Source: Bacillota bacterium (GTDB lineage: Bacteria; Bacillota; Sulfobacillia; JAJZYS01; JAJYTV01). Taken from it: a stretch of 10,144 bases of DNA. The DNA lies in contig JAJYTV010000045.1 of the NCBI GenBank assembly GCA_021792885.1, positions 1 to 10,144 of the forward strand. The letters run 5' to 3'. Position numbers and translations under genes: made by a program. The notes beneath the pieces were generated by a model. That model was not told the DNA's origin and searched no databases. It saw only the letters and a program-made list of their open reading frames with translations. Shown piece by piece: positions 1 to 7,272 of this stretch. How positions within the stretch are numbered: the stretch's first letter is position 1; each line of letters opens with the position of its first letter.

Positions 1-387
1 ATCGGCATCTCGTACCTCAACCAGGCCGTCCAGAAGGGGCTCGGCTACGCGGCTGTCGAAAACCAAGCCGGGAACTTCGTGCTGCCGACGCAGGCGACGA
101 TCACGGCCGAGGCCCAGGGCAAGGTGACGCAGACGCCGGCCAACGAGGCGATCTCGCTGATCTACGGAACGGGCGCCCAGGCCTACCCGATCATCAACTA
201 CGAGTACGCGATCGTGAACCAGCACCAGTCCTCGGCCCAGGTCGCGAAGGCGGTCCGCACGTTCCTCGACTGGGCGGTGAGCCCGTCGGGCGGCAGCCAG
301 CAGCAGTTCCTCAGCCAGGTGCACTTCCTGCCGCTCCCGTCGGCGGTCGTGCAGCTCAGCCAGACGCAGATCGCGAAGATCAAGTAG
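1..387 (+). CDS. pstS: Phosphate ABC transporter substrate-binding protein PstS, C-terminal part (5' end outside window)
   Basis: The frame is open from the first base and ends at TAG 385-387, giving the last 128 residues of a protein whose start lies to the left. PstS is the extracytoplasmic, usually lipid-anchored, receptor that binds inorganic phosphate and hands it to the PstCA permease. The visible part matches the second lobe of the family: a GIGY-like beginning (IGISYLNQAVQKGLGYAAVE), an NQAGNFVLPT segment, the YPIINYEYAIVN strand, and a closing FLDWAVSPSGG...FLPLP helix. These are typical of PstS C-termini, and the next genes are pstC and pstA, which makes the call firm. The phosphate-binding residues of the first lobe and any signal peptide cannot be seen. 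An internal GTG at 79 is only a valine codon. Confidence 0.92.
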   Translation: MGISYLNQAVQKGLGYAAVENQAGNFVLPTQATITAEAQGKVTQTPANEAISLIYGTGAQAYPIINYEYAIVNQHQSSAQVAKAVRTFLDWAVSPSGGSQQQFLSQVHFLPLPSAVVQLSQTQIAKIK

Positions 388-458
388 GGATTCCGCGGAA
401 CACTCCCGAGGGGTGATCGCAACGCCCGGCAGAGATGACCTCGCCGATCGCGTGCGCG

Positions 459-493
459 AAGGGGCCGCCGGCCGCAAGGCCGGCGGCGCCCTT
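459..493 (+). promoter_or_regulatory. Intercistronic RNA hairpin with GCAA tetraloop between pstS and pstC
   Basis: A perfect 10-bp GC stem (464-473 with 478-487) is closed by the loop GCAA (474-477), a GNRA-class tetraloop. With one bulged G (488) the stem extends by AAGGG (459-463) pairing with CCCTT (489-493), making 15 bp. It lies in the 130-base gap between the pstS stop and the preferred pstC start. Only two Ts end the structure and both are in the stem, so it is not a clean intrinsic terminator. By analogy with other binding-protein-dependent transporter operons, I infer partial termination or protection of the upstream pstS message, giving more receptor than permease. Confidence 0.6.
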
Positions 494-517
494 GGCGTAC
501 TGCAGGGACGCCTCCCG

Positions 518-1501
518 ATGCGCGCCGGAGATCTCCTCCTGAAGGTCGTGACCGGGGTCGTCGCGGCCGGCGCGCTGATCGCCATGCTCGCGATCCTCGT
601 CTTCCTCCTGAGGGACTCGTGGCCATCGATCCTCTACAACGGCTGGCACTTCATCACGACCCTGACCTGGAACGTCGGCAGCCTCTACAGCCGCGCCCTC
701 TCGCACCGCAACGGCGCCACGGCCGCGTTCGGCGCGGCCTACGGCATCGTGCCGTTCATCGTCGGCACGGTGCTCTCGTCGCTCATCGCGGTTGTGCTCG
801 CGATCCCGCTGTCTGTGGCGCTCGCCCTCCTGCTCGTCGAGTACCTGCCCGCGCGCATCGGCGAGAGCCTGTCGTTCGTCGTGGAGCTCCTCGCGGGCGT
901 ACCCTCGGTCGTCCTCGGCCTCTGGGGCATCGCGGTCCTGATCCCCTGGATCGGTCATGACTTCGGGCCGTGGCTCTCGCACTGGCTCGGCTGGATCCCG
1001 TTCTTCCGCGGGCCGATCGGCTCGGGGCAGGGCCTCTTGGCGTCGGGGCTGATCCTCACCGTGATGATCACGCCGATCATCGCGGCCTCGACGCGCGACG
1101 TGCTTCGCCAGACGCCGCGCGAGACGAAGGATGGCGCGCGGGCGCTCGGGCTCACGCGCTGGGAAGTGATCCGGGCCGTCTCGCTGCCCTGGGCGTCGAG
1201 CGGCATCTTCGGCGCCGTCGTGCTCGGGCTCGGGCGCGCGCTCGGCGAGACGATGGCGGTGCTGATGGTCTCCGGCAGCGCGGCGAACTACCTGCCAAGC
1301 AACATCTACAGCCCGATCGGCACGATGGCCGCGACGATCGTCTCGCAGCTCGACTCCGCGATGACCGACCCGACCGGCATGGCGGTCCACGCGCTCGCCG
1401 AGGTGGCGCTCGTGCTGTTCCTCATCTCGGTCGTCGTGAACGTGCCGGCGCGCCTTCTGCTCTCGGCCGCCGCGCGCAGAGGGGGGCCGGAGACGCAGTG
1501 A
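518..1501 (+). CDS. pstC: Phosphate ABC transporter permease PstC
   Basis: One of two inner-membrane subunits that form the phosphate channel of the Pst importer. Starting at ATG 518 it has 327 residues, close to the family norm. A first membrane helix lies at about residues 8-32, followed by an extracytoplasmic stretch (about 33-70) and five further hydrophobic segments. The permease EAA-type loop that contacts the ATPase is seen as DGARALGLTRWEVIRAVSLP at about 205-224, followed by the characteristic GLGRALGETMAVLMVSG. The start is chosen because translation from the in-frame GTG at 413 would read through the strong hairpin at 459-493 and add a 35-residue unmatched leader. AGGGA (504-508) lies 9 bases before ATG 518. 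The stop overlaps the pstA start by 4 bp. The GTG 413 start cannot be fully excluded. Confidence 0.93.
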   Translation: MRAGDLLLKVVTGVVAAGALIAMLAILVFLLRDSWPSILYNGWHFITTLTWNVGSLYSRALSHRNGATAAFGAAYGIVPFIVGTVLSSLIAVVLAIPLSVALALLLVEYLPARIGESLSFVVELLAGVPSVVLGLWGIAVLIPWIGHDFGPWLSHWLGWIPFFRGPIGSGQGLLASGLILTVMITPIIAASTRDVLRQTPRETKDGARALGLTRWEVIRAVSLPWASSGIFGAVVLGLGRALGETMAVLMVSGSAANYLPSNIYSPIGTMAATIVSQLDSAMTDPTGMAVHALAEVALVLFLISVVVNVPARLLLSAAARRGGPETQ

Positions 1502-2331
1502 TCTGGCGCAACCTGAAGGACCGGCTGATGCTGGTGATCGCGGCCGTGCTCGCCCTGGTCCTCGTCGTCCCGCTCGGCGGCATGGTCTGGCTGGTGATCT
1601 CGCACGCCCTGCCGGCGCTGAACTTCCAGCTCTTCACCGAGGTCACCGTCGGGACGGGCGGCGGCCTCGCGAACGCGATCGTCGGCACATTCTACCTCGT
1701 CGGCCTCGGCCTGCTGATCGCAGCGCCGCTCGGCATCGCGGCCGGCGTCTTCCTGGGCGAGATCGCGCCCGCGAGCCGGTTCTCCGCCGTCGTGCGATTC
1801 ACGACGGACGTGCTCGCCGGCGTGCCGTCGATCGTGATCGGGTACTTCGGCTACGTCACGATGGTGCTCGGGCTCGGCTGGGGCTTCTCGACGCTCGCCG
1901 GCGCGATCGCGCTCGCGCTGATCGGCATCCCCTACGTCGTGCGCTCGACCGAGATCGCGCTCAGCAAGGTGCCGCGCGGCATGCGCGAGGCGTCGATGGC
2001 CCTCGGCGCCCCGATGACGACGACCGTCTGGCGGGTGTCGCTGCGCTCGGCGGCGCCGGGCATCCTCACAGGGGTGCTGCTCGCCCTGTCGCTCGCGATC
2101 GGCGAGACGGCGCCGCTCCTCTACACCGCCGGCTGGTCGAGCTACATGCCGAGCCTCGCGCTGACCCACTCGCCGATCGGCTACCTCACGTACGCAGTCT
2201 GGACGTTCATCAACGAGCCGTTCGCCACAGCGAATGCCTTGGCGTACGCGGCGGGGTTCCTGCTGCTCCTGTTCATCGTCGTCGTGAACATCGTCGCGCG
2301 CCGGCTCATCAAGCGCGCGACCGTCGGCTAG
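1498..2331 (+). CDS. pstA: Phosphate ABC transporter permease PstA
   Basis: Second membrane subunit of the phosphate importer, pairing with PstC. It has 277 residues from GTG 1498, which overlaps the pstC stop as GTGA. GGAG at 1489-1492 sits 5 bases upstream, and this overlap implies translational coupling and equal amounts of the two subunits. The product starts with a membrane helix (about residues 9-33), has a conserved block FTTDVLAGVPSIVIGYFGYV, and carries the ATPase-contact loop as EASMALGAPMTTTVWRVSLR (E164 onward), followed by LSLAIGETAPLLYTAG, a PstA hallmark. It ends with a helix and a basic tail. Open reading continues upstream of 1498 in this frame as far as 970, but that stretch is an arginine-rich shadow of pstC. 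The partner ATPase PstB is not found downstream. Confidence 0.95.
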   Translation: MIWRNLKDRLMLVIAAVLALVLVVPLGGMVWLVISHALPALNFQLFTEVTVGTGGGLANAIVGTFYLVGLGLLIAAPLGIAAGVFLGEIAPASRFSAVVRFTTDVLAGVPSIVIGYFGYVTMVLGLGWGFSTLAGAIALALIGIPYVVRSTEIALSKVPRGMREASMALGAPMTTTVWRVSLRSAAPGILTGVLLALSLAIGETAPLLYTAGWSSYMPSLALTHSPIGYLTYAVWTFINEPFATANALAYAAGFLLLLFIVVVNIVARRLIKRATVG

Positions 2332-2340
2332 GGACCTCTG

Positions 2341-2380
2341 CAGGGCGCCCGGACCGTGCGCAGGCCGTCCGGGCGCCTTT
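2341..2380 (+). terminator. Intrinsic terminator after pstA
   Basis: Ten bases after the pstA stop lies a perfect 11-bp inverted repeat, GGCGCCCGGAC (2344-2354) with GTCCGGGCGCC (2367-2377), around a 12-base loop, followed by TTT (2378-2380). Position, stem strength and the short T run fit a Rho-independent terminator in a GC-rich genome. It separates the pst operon from the next transcription unit. Confidence 0.82.
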
Positions 2381-2411
2381 GCGTCCTCATCGGAATCTGA
2401 GGAACTCCTGG

Positions 2412-2417
2412 TATGCT
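2412..2417 (+). promoter_or_regulatory. Possible -10 element (TATGCT) for the 2450 gene and two-component operon
   Basis: TATGCT occurs about 38 bases before the GTG 2450 start, just after the pst terminator, in the only locally AT-richer stretch (2388-2425). No convincing -35 hexamer is found 16-18 bases upstream. The same hexamer occurs in tandem before cysK, which gives slight support. The call rests on position and a single hexamer. Confidence 0.35.
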
Positions 2418-2435
2418 GTAGTCAAGTGAGATGGC

Positions 2436-2441
2436 AGGAGG
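2436..2441 (+). promoter_or_regulatory. Ribosome binding site AGGAGG deciding the 2450 start
   Basis: A full AGGAGG lies 8 bases before the in-frame GTG at 2450. An earlier in-frame GTG at 2426 has no such site in front and would place this motif inside the coding region, so 2450 is the preferred start. Confidence 0.75.
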
Positions 2442-2449
2442 CCGCACAG

Positions 2450-2884
2450 GTGGAAGACATCGCCGCGACGCTGACGCCCGAGACGCTGGAGGAGATCGTC
2501 AAGCTGCCCGTCCTGAGCGAGGGCGAGATCGAGGGGCTGGTGCACGCGGTGCGGGAGCGCTCGCCGCGGCCGGCGCAGCTCGCGCCATCCGTGATGCGCA
2601 TCGCCGAGGACGGCGGAATCTATCTCCTGGGAGCGTCGCTCGAGGAGTCGGGGACCCTGACGATCCGCGTCGACATCCCGGCGTTCGCGATCGTGCGGTC
2701 GTTCGACACCACAGGCGGCCTGCGGCTGATCGAGGGGGCGCTCAAGGACCTGCCGTACGAGGAGATCACCTCGGGCGCGCGGCCGTTCGTCGTCAGCGTG
2801 CGGCTGTCGGAACAACTCATGGGCCTGCGCATGGATTGGCTGCGCGCCGCGGCGGACCTCATCCGCAGCGCGCGCACGCAGTAG
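2450..2884 (+). CDS. Unrecognised 144-residue protein upstream of the two-component system
   Basis: I do not recognise this family. The predicted protein is soluble and acidic, with no signal peptide, membrane helix, cysteine or metal motif. Residues 1-44 look helical (repeated LTPETLEEIVKLP and SEGEIEGLVHAVRER patterns). Residues 50-85 alternate hydrophobic and polar residues as in a small beta sheet (MRIAEDGGIYLLGASLEES then GTLTIRVDIPAFAIVR). The last 35 residues form a basic amphipathic helix (LSEQLMGLRMDWLRAAADLI). It is not PhoU, whose three-helix repeats and length of about 220 residues are absent. A strong ribosome site and absence of stops support a real gene. The response regulator starts 25 bases after its stop, so the three genes are probably co-transcribed, and a role as a sensor accessory or modulator is only a guess from position. 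Confidence 0.75.
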   Translation: MEDIAATLTPETLEEIVKLPVLSEGEIEGLVHAVRERSPRPAQLAPSVMRIAEDGGIYLLGASLEESGTLTIRVDIPAFAIVRSFDTTGGLRLIEGALKDLPYEEITSGARPFVVSVRLSEQLMGLRMDWLRAAADLIRSARTQ

Positions 2885-2909
2885 GTCCGGGCGAGCGGAG
2901 GGGATCGGG

Positions 2910-3587
2910 ATGCGGATACTGGTGGTGGAGGACGATCGCGACCTCGCGCGCTACCTGGAGCTCGCGCTGACGCACGAAGGCCACACCGTGACCGTGGCGC
3001 GCGACGGGGAGGAGGGACTCACCCTGGGCACCTCGGGGCAGGACCTCGTACTGCTCGACGTGATGCTGCCCGGGATGTCGGGCCTCGACATGCTCGCGGG
3101 GCTGCGGCGTCGCTCCAGCGTGCCCGTGATCCTGCTGACGGCACGCGACCGCCTGGAGGACAAGGTCCAGGGACTCGACCTCGGCGCGGACGACTACCTG
3201 ACGAAGCCGTTCTCGCTCGAGGAGCTCCTGGCGCGCATCCGCTCCGTGACGCGGCGCCACCAGGGGCCGGTGCAGGACGTGCTCGAGGTGGGGGACCTGC
3301 GGCTCGACCGCGCGGAGCGCGGCGTGACGCGCAAGGGCAAGGAGATCAAGCTCACGAAGCGCGAGTTCTCGCTGCTCGAGTACCTGATGCTGCACCAGGG
3401 CTACCCGCAGACGCGCGAGGCCATCCTCGAGCATGTCTGGGGCTACGACTTCTACGGCACGACGAACGTCGTCGACGTCTACATCTACCAGCTGCGGGCG
3501 AAGATCGACGAGCCCTTCGAGGAGCCCTTGCTGCACACGGTGCGCGGCGTCGGCTACGCGCTGCGGTCGGCGCAAGAGGGTGCGTAG
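2910..3587 (+). CDS. OmpR/PhoB-family response regulator
   Basis: A DNA-binding response regulator of 225 residues, the family's usual length. The receiver domain (about 1-115) has the acidic pair E7/D8/D9, the phospho-acceptor D50 in LVLLDVMLPG, switch T77 in VILLTARD, and K99 in YLTKPF. The C-terminal winged-helix domain (about 128-220) shows LTKREFSLLEYLMLHQG, the ILEHVWGYDFYG region, the recognition helix VVDVYIYQLRAKID and the wing hairpin HTVRGVGYALR. Phosphorylation by the adjacent kinase should control dimer binding to promoter repeats. GGAGGGG (2897-2903) is 6 bases before ATG 2910. The 3' end overlaps the kinase gene by 8 bp. Location next to pst suggests phosphate control (PhoP/PhoB-like), but sequence alone equally fits an MprA/ArlR-like envelope-stress regulator, so no gene symbol is given. 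Confidence 0.95.
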   Translation: MRILVVEDDRDLARYLELALTHEGHTVTVARDGEEGLTLGTSGQDLVLLDVMLPGMSGLDMLAGLRRRSSVPVILLTARDRLEDKVQGLDLGADDYLTKPFSLEELLARIRSVTRRHQGPVQDVLEVGDLRLDRAERGVTRKGKEIKLTKREFSLLEYLMLHQGYPQTREAILEHVWGYDFYGTTNVVDVYIYQLRAKIDEPFEEPLLHTVRGVGYALRSAQEGA

Positions 3588-4993
3588 CCTCTCCGTCCGC
3601 CTGACGGTCTTCATCGCGGTGGCGATGGCGGCCGTCCTGCTCTTTCTGGGCACCACGGTCTTCGCACTGCTGGAGAACGAGGTGACCCAGCAGGCGCTCA
3701 ACACGGCGCAGACGACGGCCGAGCAGACATTGCAGGCGATCGCCAACCGGCATGACGCAGGCGACCCCATCGCGTTCAACAGCGCGTCCTACCTGTTTGG
3801 CGCGCGGCCCGACGAGACGATCGTGCAGGTCGTGATCGGCGGGCAGGTCGCCTCGGCGTCGCAGACGCCGTACCTGCCGGTGCCGAAGACCATCACCCAG
3901 ACAGTCCGCGAGATGATCACCTACCGCGGCGCCTCCGCGAGCTACTACAGCCTGCCGTTCAAGTACAACCGCCTTCCGAGCGCCGTGGAGGTGGCCGTCA
4001 CGCTGAGCGCGAGCCAGGAGGCGCTGCAGCTCTTGCGCGGCCTCCTGATCTGGGCCGGCCTCGCGGGCCTTTTGCTCGTGAGCTTCGTCGGCTACCTCTT
4101 CGCCCGCAGGGCCCTTCGGCCGGTCGGCCGCCTGACGCAGCTCGCGATGCAGATCTCCGAGCGCGACCTCACGGAGCGCCTCGAGGAGCCACGCGGCCAG
4201 GACGAGCTCTCCGCGCTCGCGCAGGCCTTCAACAGCATGCTCGACCGCCTGCACGTCGCGTTCCAGCGCCAGTCTCGCTTCGTCGCGGACGCCTCCCACG
4301 AGATGCGCACGCCGCTCGCCGTGATCTCCGGCTACGCGGAGCTGCTCGCCCGCTGGGGCTCGACGCAGGAGGATGTGCGCCACGAGGCGGTCTCGGCGAT
4401 CGGGCGCGAGGCGGGCCGCCTGCAGCGCCTCGTGCACGACCTCCTCTTCCTCGCGCGCGGCGCGCAGGGACTGCAGCTCAGCCGCAGCTACTTCGACCTC
4501 TCCGAGCTCGTCTCGGAGACGGTCCAGGAGGCGGAGGCGCTGCGCTCCGGGCGCGCGATCGTCGACGCGACGCGGGAGGTCGTGCCGGTGTACGCCGACT
4601 TCGACCTCGTGAAGCAGCTGCTCTGGATCCTCCTCGACAACGCGATCAAGTTCACGCCGGAAGGGAAGGAGATCCGCGTCCAGTCGAGCACGCACGGAAA
4701 CCGTGCGGTCCTCTCGGTGCGCGACGAGGGTTCGGGGATGTCGGAGGAGGAGAGGCGGCACGCCTTCGAGCGCTTCTACCGCGCGGACCCCGCCCGCCAG
4801 TCCGGCGCAGGGGTCGGCCTCGGGCTCGCGATCGCGAAGGAGATCGCGGACGCCCACCGCGCGCAGATCGAGATCTCGTCCGCACCGGGCGAGGGGACGA
4901 CTGTCAGGTTCTCGCTGGCGCTCGCGAGAGCGGAGGACGCCGGCGCGCCGCCGGCGGACGAGCCCGAGGGGACTTCTCTCGGAGAGCAGACGG

Positions 4994-5032
4994 CGGCGGG
5001 CGCCGGGCAGCGGACGCCGCCGGGGCCCGCCG
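4994..5032 (-). terminator. Possible T-poor hairpin terminator for cysK
   Basis: Reading the minus strand, 7 bases after the cysK stop, CGGCGGGC (5032-5025) pairs perfectly with GCCCGCCG (5001-4994) around a 23-base GC-rich loop that can fold further. No T run follows, so it would be a T-less or Rho-assisted terminator at best. The stretch also encodes the kinase tail on the other strand, and GC-rich coding DNA often forms such stems by chance. Confidence 0.25.
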
Positions 5033-5039
5033 GAGAGGA

Positions 5040-5966
<927 letters not shown>

Positions 5967-5995
5967 GTGAACCCCTCCGCAATCGTGATGTCAAA

Positions 5996-6006
5996 AGCAT
6001 AGCATA
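5996..6006 (-). promoter_or_regulatory. Tandem -10-like elements (TATGCTATGCT) before cysK
   Basis: On the minus strand two overlapping TATGCT hexamers (6006-6001 and 6001-5996) lie 30-40 bases before the cysK GTG, in a clear AT-rich pocket (about 5981-6020) of an otherwise GC-rich window. No good -35 match stands 16-18 bases upstream for either register. A promoter is likely from composition and position; the exact start is uncertain. Confidence 0.45.
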
Positions 6007-6027
6007 GAAATCGGAATAGTGGGAGAT

Positions 6028-7272
6028 CTACTCCTTCTTGCCCTCCTGCGGGTGTCCGCGGTCCGGCTTGTCGAAGGACGTCCCGTGCCTGCGCCGGTCG
6101 TAGGATTCCTCTACCGCGCTGCCGAGCGTCTCCGCGGGCAGGACCGCCCCCTCGCCGTAGCGCGCGCGCAGCGCGGTCACAGCGCTCTGCAAGCGCTCGC
6201 GCCGCTCCGTCTGCGGGTCTTGGAACAGGGCGGGCGCCTGCGCTCCCGCCTCCACGAGCGCACCCGCGCCGACGCCGGCGAGGCGTGCGGGGAACGCGGC
6301 CTGCGGCATGCGCGGCAAGAGCGCGAGCGCCTGGGCGAAGAGCATGTCGTAGCGCTGGGTCGGGGCGGGCAGCCCGGCCTGTCGCGTGAAGCTCTGGAAG
6401 CGCGCGTTCTTCAGGCGCAGCGTGACGCTGCCTGCCGAGAGGCCAGCGCGGCGCAGCCGGTAGGCGACCTGGTCGCAGAGCCCGAGCAGGATGCCGTGCA
6501 GCTCGTCCGGCCGCGCGATGTCCCGGCTGAAGGTGAGCTCGTGGGAGATCGACTTCGCCGCCCCGTCGTCCTCGACGGGCGACGGGTCGTCCCCCAGGGC
6601 GAGCCGCCGCAGCTCCTCGCCCTGGCGGCCGAGCGCGTGCAGCGTCTGGCTGCGCGCGAGCTGCCCGATGGTGCGGATGCCGAGGCCCCGCAGGCGTGCG
6701 GCCGTCTTCGGCCCGACGCCGTAGAAGGACTCGACGGGCAGGGGCCAGATCTCGCGCGCGAGGTCCTGAAGGCCGAGCGCTAGCACACCGCCGGGCCTTC
6801 CCTTCGCAAGATCCGCGGCCATCTTCGCGAGCCAGCGCCCCGGCGCGAGACCGACTCCGACGCGCAGTCCCGTCGCCTCCAGCACGCGCGCGCGGATCCG
6901 GGCGCCGAGCTCGGCGGGCTCCTCGGCACCGGGACAGCCGGTCAGGTCGAGGAACGCCTCGTCGATGCTGACCGGGGCGACGATCGGGGTGAACTCCTCC
7001 AGGGTTTGAAACAGGCGGCGGCTGTAGCGGCGGTAGAGGGCGTGGTCGGGCGGCACGATGCGCGCCCCGGGGCAGAGGCGAAGCGCCATGCCGATCGGCA
7101 TCGCGGTGCGCACGCCGAAGGCGCGCGCCTCGTAGCTCGCGGTGAGCACGATGCTGCGACGGTCCTTGGGATCGCCCGCGACCAGCACGGGGAGGCCCTG
7201 CAGCGAGGGATCCTCGAGCGCGGCGCAGCTGGCGAACATCGCATTGACGTCGCACAGGGCGATCAGTCCCAT
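6028..7272 (-). CDS. dinB: Y-family DNA polymerase (Pol IV / DinB class)
   Basis: Lesion-bypass DNA polymerase of 414 residues. Catalytic metal ligands are visible at D8 and at D104/E105 in SIDEAFLD, with SYEARAFGVRTAMP (46-59) of the fingers and YRRYSRR (80-86). The steric-gate aromatic is F13. The thumb helix-hairpin-helix is about 184-205 (YGVGPKTAARLRGLGI), after K150 in WLAKMAADLAKG. The little-finger domain starts near SISHELTFSRDI. QAPALF (345-350; bases 6240-6223) sits where many DinB proteins have the sliding-clamp motif QLSLF. The N-terminus reads ALCDVNAMFASC, closer to UmuC's CDVNAFYASC than to DinB's VDMDAFFA, but the rest is DinB-like. GGAGG (7283-7279) is 6 bases before ATG 7272. 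The start overlaps the upstream signalling gene by 10 bp, implying translational coupling. No LexA-type operator was recognised. Confidence 0.92.
   Translation of the reverse strand: MGLIALCDVNAMFASCAALEDPSLQGLPVLVAGDPKDRRSIVLTASYEARAFGVRTAMPIGMALRLCPGARIVPPDHALYRRYSRRLFQTLEEFTPIVAPVSIDEAFLDLTGCPGAEEPAELGARIRARVLEATGLRVGVGLAPGRWLAKMAADLAKGRPGGVLALGLQDLAREIWPLPVESFYGVGPKTAARLRGLGIRTIGQLARSQTLHALGRQGEELRRLALGDDPSPVEDDGAAKSISHELTFSRDIARPDELHGILLGLCDQVAYRLRRAGLSAGSVTLRLKNARFQSFTRQAGLPAPTQRYDMLFAQALALLPRMPQAAFPARLAGVGAGALVEAGAQAPALFQDPQTERRERLQSAVTALRARYGEGAVLPAETLGSAVEESYDRRRHGTSFDKPDRGHPQEGKKE

Noticed and set aside
413..517. GTG 413 as the pstC start, adding 35 residues
   Set aside because: The added leader resembles no PstC N-terminus, includes a 15-bp hairpin and has poor ribosome-site spacing. 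ATG 518 begins just before the first membrane helix.
380..1390. Minus-strand open frame opposite pstC, and similar antisense frames opposite pstA (1306-2169)
   Set aside because: Composition is Arg/Asp/His-rich without motifs, and the opposite strand encodes conserved permeases.
970..1497. Upstream in-frame extension of pstA inside pstC
   Set aside because: The peptide is an Arg/Ala/Asp-rich shadow of pstC. GTG 1498 with a GGAG site and 4-bp overlap is the normal start.
2381..2449. Possible Pho-box repeats before the two-component operon
   Set aside because: I found no pair of 6-8 base direct repeats at about 11-base spacing. Only a weak AGGA-AC-TCCT palindrome at 2400-2409 is present.
3433..3579. 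ATG 3433 as the kinase start
   Set aside because: It lies inside the regulator's DNA-binding domain, and the extra peptide is Ser/Thr/Arg-rich shadow. GTG 3580 just before TM1 fits the family.
4939..4955. Hairpin GCCGGCG-CGC-CGCCGGC in the kinase tail
   Set aside because: It is a short GC stem with no T run inside coding sequence, as expected by chance at this GC content.
5989..5994. TTGACA on the minus strand before cysK as a -35 box
   Set aside because: A -10 at the usual spacing would fall on the ribosome site and start codon, with no matching hexamer there.
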